A stretch of DNA of 8,796 nucleotides. Origin: Ruminococcaceae bacterium UBA3220 (GTDB taxonomy: Bacteria; Bacillota; Clostridia; Oscillospirales; Acutalibacteraceae). A model generated the notes under the pieces. That model was not told the DNA's origin and searched no databases. It saw only the letters and a program-made list of their open reading frames with translations. Position numbers and translations under genes: made by a program. Location of the stretch: contig DEWC01000016.1 of the NCBI GenBank assembly GCA_002363095.1, forward strand, positions 1-8,796, given 5' to 3'. Positions 6,953 through 8,796 of the stretch are shown here, one piece after another (position 1 is the stretch's first letter; the number at the start of each line of letters is the position of its first letter).

Positions 6953-7426
6953 ATGAAGAAAATTATGTTTGTTTGCCACGGAAATATTTGCCGAAGCCCA
7001 ATGGCGGAAATGATTTTTAATCATCTTGCGGAAAGTTTCGGGCTTCAAAACGAATTAAAGGCGTTTTCCTCTGCAACAAGTTATGAGGAAACGGGCAATC
7101 CCGTTTATCCTCCGGCAAAAAAGGTCCTTGCCAAAAACAATATACCGTTTAAAGAACATCACGCTGCAAAACTCTACCCGCAGGACTACGAAAAATATGA
7201 TATGTTTATCGTTATGGACCAAAATAATTTGCGAAATATCGGCAGGATATTCACATCCGACCCCGAGGGCAAAATACATAAACTTTTGTCATTTTCGGGC
7301 TCCGACGCCGATGTTTCCGACCCCTATTACAGCGGAGATTTTGACAGAGCGTTCAGCGATATTTATAAGGGTGTAAACGCGCTTATTTCATACCTTGAAC
7401 AAAAACCGCAGACAAAAAAAGGATAA
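6953..7426 (+). CDS. Low-molecular-weight protein tyrosine phosphatase
   Basis: This is a cytoplasmic phosphatase that removes phosphate from tyrosine, or arginine in YwlE-type members, through a cysteine-phosphate intermediate. The 157-residue length is normal. Seen directly: the P-loop VCHGNICRSPMAE with Cys8 and Arg14 of the CX5R signature close to the N-terminus, the central strand YDMFIVMDQNN (82-92), and the general-acid loop DVSDPYYSGDFDRAF with Asp123. All catalytic residues are present. In Firmicutes such enzymes often oppose a tyrosine kinase controlling polysaccharide synthesis or act on protein arginine phosphate; no kinase is seen here, so the partner is unknown. AAGGTG sits 6 bases before the ATG. 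The gene is alone between two terminators. Arsenate reductases of the same fold are less likely because this has the Asp-Pro-Tyr-Tyr loop. Confidence 0.94.
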   Translation: MKKIMFVCHGNICRSPMAEMIFNHLAESFGLQNELKAFSSATSYEETGNPVYPPAKKVLAKNNIPFKEHHAAKLYPQDYEKYDMFIVMDQNNLRNIGRIFTSDPEGKIHKLLSFSGSDADVSDPYYSGDFDRAFSDIYKGVNALISYLEQKPQTKKG

Positions 7427-7472
7427 AACAAACTTTTTAATTTGTTACAGTGTCAGCCGTCCTAGACTGACA
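7427..7472 (+). other. Two hairpins just after the phosphatase gene
   Basis: Immediately after the stop codon AACAAA (7427-7432) pairs with TTTGTT (7441-7446). Then TGTCAG (7451-7456) pairs with CTGACA (7467-7472) around a 10-base loop. Both stems are perfect over six bases, but neither is followed by a T run. They may stabilise the 3' end or be part of a repeat together with the terminator that follows. Confidence 0.4.
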
Positions 7473-7474
7473 GT

Positions 7475-7516
7475 AAATACGACCCTCGGGCGAAATGTCC
7501 GAGGGGTAGTGTTTTT
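7475..7516 (+). terminator. GC-rich intrinsic terminator after the phosphatase gene
   Basis: The core stem CCCTCGGGC (7483-7491) pairs with GTCCGAGGG (7497-7505) across a GAAAT loop: nine pairs including one G-T. It extends outward because AAATAC (7475-7480) can pair with GTGTTT (7509-7514) past a small internal bulge. TTTTT (7512-7516) follows. The position about 50-90 bases after the stop fits termination of the phosphatase transcript. A minus-strand 64-codon frame crossing this hairpin is not a gene. Confidence 0.78.
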
Positions 7517-7682
7517 AAGGAATAAGTAATTATAATAGTGGCTCGTTTTGAAAATTCGTATAAAAGTAATCAAAGTGTTCCAATACGCAATGGCAATATG
7601 CTCGAAAATTACAGTTTTTACACCAACAAAATAGCCCAAAGCAGTGGATCATAAAACCTTTATCTCTACAAACCGGAATTTG
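7517..7682. other. Non-coding gap between convergent genes
   Basis: This 166-base stretch lies between the phosphatase terminator and the stop of the minus-strand transporter. It holds short palindromes on the transporter's 3' side: ATAAAACCTTTAT (7651-7663) and ACAAACCGGAATTTGT (7668-7683). Neither has a T run on the minus strand, so no clear terminator for that transporter is seen. TATAAT at 7531-7536 has no acceptable -35 box. Confidence 0.4.
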
Positions 7683-8717
7683 TCAATGGAGCGCGCCCGG
7701 AAGTTTCTCAAGCTCCGTCTGAGTATGCCGGTGTCCGTGTTTGCCGTCTGTCACGTAATGATCGTGCCCGTGCGTGTGAGTGACCGTATGAGTGTGCGTC
7801 GTTCCGTCGTGCGTGTGCGTGAAGGTGTGCTGATGAATATGCGCGTGGTGCTTTATCAACGTATCGAACACAACGAGCGCCGAGCCTGCCGTCATCACGA
7901 TCAGCGCGACGATATAAGCCCAAGTGATCGGCTCGCGCAGGAAAACGAAAGCAAGGAACGTTCCGACGAACGGGGCAACCGCGTAATAGGCGCTTGTTTT
8001 TGCCGCGCCGAGGACGCTTTGCGCTCTCACGTAGAGGAAAATGCTGAGCCCGTAAGATACAAAGCCGAGAAGCAGTGCCGCCGCAATATATTGAAGCTCC
8101 GGCATTACTTCACGTTTGATCAGTGCGATCACAAGCGAGCCGAGCCCCGAGAAAACGCCGTTCAGAATAACGATCTCATAGGTGCTTTTGGAAGAAATGT
8201 GCCTCGTGCAATTGTTCTCAAAGCCCCAGCAAACGGTGGCGAGCAACACGAAAAGCGAACCGAGAGAGAAACGGAAACTGTCCGTTCCCTCAAAAGAAAG
8301 GATGATACTTGACAGCGTGATCAAAGCGATCGCTGTCCAAAGCCGCTTTGAAACCGCTTCCTTGAAGATGAACAGCGCGATCACCGTGGTCGCAACGATT
8401 TCAAAATTCCCGAGAAGCGAGGCGTTTGCGGATGAGCAGTAGCTGATACCGAGCATAAGGAAAATCGGAGCCGCAATATCGAGAACGATCATTCCGATAA
8501 CGAACGGCAGGTCTTTTTTTGAGAGCCGCTCAGCCTTTTCTCTGCCTTTTTTATTAAACAACGACAGTACGCCGATCCCGATTCCGGCGCCGAGATACAG
8601 AAGCGCCGCCATTGTCGTCGGACCGACGTGCTGTAGCAACAACTTGGACGCCGGCACGTTTACGGCGTAAAAAACGGCGGCGAGAAGTGCATATATAATT
8701 GCTTTAACTTTATTCAT
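7683..8717 (-). CDS. EamA/DMT-family transporter with histidine-rich tail
   Basis: This is a predicted ten-helix inner membrane transporter of 344 residues: two EamA repeats (about 5-142 and 150-284), then a polar tail (about 288-344). Seen directly: helix-rich N-terminal IIYALLAAVFYAVNVPASKLLL, the first-repeat end NFEIVATTVIALFIFKE (104-120), the second-repeat FVLLATVCWGFENN (156-169), and YYAVAPFVGTFLAFVFLREP (244-263), all typical of the family. The tail has 17 His, 16 of them in residues 290-331, in HTH, HGHDH and HGHRH clusters, suggesting divalent metal binding in the cytoplasm; the transport substrate is unknown. The frame extends to an ATG at 8789, but that codon lies in the -35 box. 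The ATG at 8717, behind GAGG, starts where the family does. GC content, codon choice and GATC content differ from all neighbours. Confidence 0.9.
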   Translation of the reverse strand: MNKVKAIIYALLAAVFYAVNVPASKLLLQHVGPTTMAALLYLGAGIGIGVLSLFNKKGREKAERLSKKDLPFVIGMIVLDIAAPIFLMLGISYCSSANASLLGNFEIVATTVIALFIFKEAVSKRLWTAIALITLSSIILSFEGTDSFRFSLGSLFVLLATVCWGFENNCTRHISSKSTYEIVILNGVFSGLGSLVIALIKREVMPELQYIAAALLLGFVSYGLSIFLYVRAQSVLGAAKTSAYYAVAPFVGTFLAFVFLREPITWAYIVALIVMTAGSALVVFDTLIKHHAHIHQHTFTHTHDGTTHTHTVTHTHGHDHYVTDGKHGHRHTQTELEKLPGALH

Positions 8718-8760
8718 TGAATACCTCTTCAAATCCCGATTTGTCGATTTCTTTTTGAAT

Positions 8761-8789
8761 ATTATATCACCAAAACCTGTAATTTTCAA
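8761..8789 (-). promoter_or_regulatory. Near-consensus promoter for the His-tailed transporter
   Basis: On the minus strand TTGAAA (8784-8789) is followed after exactly 17 bases by TATAAT (8761-8766), with a TG one base before the -10 making it extended. Transcription would start near 8754, leaving a leader of about 37 bases with GAAGAGG shortly before the ATG. No operator repeat was recognised. Confidence 0.8.
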
Positions 8790-8796
8790 TCCGTCT

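Larger units (their letters stand above)
7427..7650. other. Compositional boundary: GATC-free to GATC-rich DNA
   Basis: No GATC occurs from 1 to 7646, while 12 occur from 7647 to the right end (starts 7647, 7760, 7899, 7926, 8118, 8127, 8172, 8319, 8328, 8379, 8487, 8574). Codon usage changes too: the gene to the right uses ATC for about 18 of 28 isoleucines and CTG commonly, whereas the left-hand genes lean to ATT/ATA and CTT/TTA. The switch lies between the end of the phosphatase gene and 7647. No insertion-sequence ends or target duplications were found, so it may be an old transfer scar or an assembly join. Confidence 0.6.

Noticed and set aside
6860..7048. 62-codon minus-strand frame over the phosphatase start
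   Set aside because: It is composed largely of AT-rich promoter and leader sequence and antisense phosphatase codons, with no family resemblance.
7445..7639. 64-codon minus-strand frame between the convergent genes
   Set aside because: It runs through the GC-rich terminator hairpin, lacks a ribosome binding site and resembles no protein I know.
7720..7850. GTGTGCGTG-like low-complexity repeat
   Set aside because: It is explained by the His-Thr codons of the transporter tail on the other strand, not a separate repeat element.
7644..8312. 222-codon plus-strand frame
   Set aside because: It is the antisense shadow of the His-tailed transporter; its Arg-rich make-up comes from reading the gene backwards.
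8718..8789. 24-codon N-terminal extension of the His-tailed transporter
   Set aside because: The upstream ATG sits in the -35 box of a near-consensus promoter and would not be in the transcript.

Overview
The window looks like chromosomal DNA of a low-to-medium GC anaerobic Firmicute, most likely a gut-type Clostridia member. This is inferred from strong AGGAGG-type ribosome binding sites, very tight gene packing, AT-rich sigma-A-like promoters, and a two-gene SufC/SufB iron-sulfur system of the minimal kind common in strict anaerobes. No rRNA, tRNA, CRISPR array, integrase or transposase was seen.

Positions 1-4256 hold a minus-strand operon read from right to left: sufC, sufB-like, a family 2 glycosyltransferase, rfbD (dTDP-4-dehydrorhamnose reductase), and rfbB (dTDP-glucose 4,6-dehydratase, cut by the left edge). 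Its joints are a 7-base overlap, a 14-base gap, a 4-base ATGA overlap and a 4-base gap, so it is probably one transcript. It links Fe-S cluster assembly with making and transferring dTDP-L-rhamnose; rfbA and rfbC may lie beyond the left edge. The 158-base gap at 4257-4414 carries well-formed divergent promoters.

Positions 4415-6677 hold a plus-strand pair, an EamA/DMT-family transporter overlapping a membrane-anchored CapA-type metallophosphatase-fold protein, closed by a hairpin terminator. After a 275-base gap with several small hairpins comes a low-molecular-weight protein tyrosine phosphatase (6953-7426), followed by a GC-rich terminator near 7475-7516. CapA, the phosphatase and the rhamnose genes together suggest surface polysaccharide work, but only the rhamnose genes are in one operon.

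Positions 7683-8717 hold a minus-strand second EamA/DMT transporter with a 55-residue tail carrying 17 histidines, driven by a near-consensus promoter at the right edge. This gene differs from the rest: it favours ATC and CTG codons and contains many GATC sites. By eye, GATC is absent from positions 1-7646 (about 30 expected) and occurs 12 times from 7647 onward. That break is the most striking signal in the window. It points to a host that avoids GATC and a recently acquired segment, or to a chimeric assembly joined near 7430-7650.
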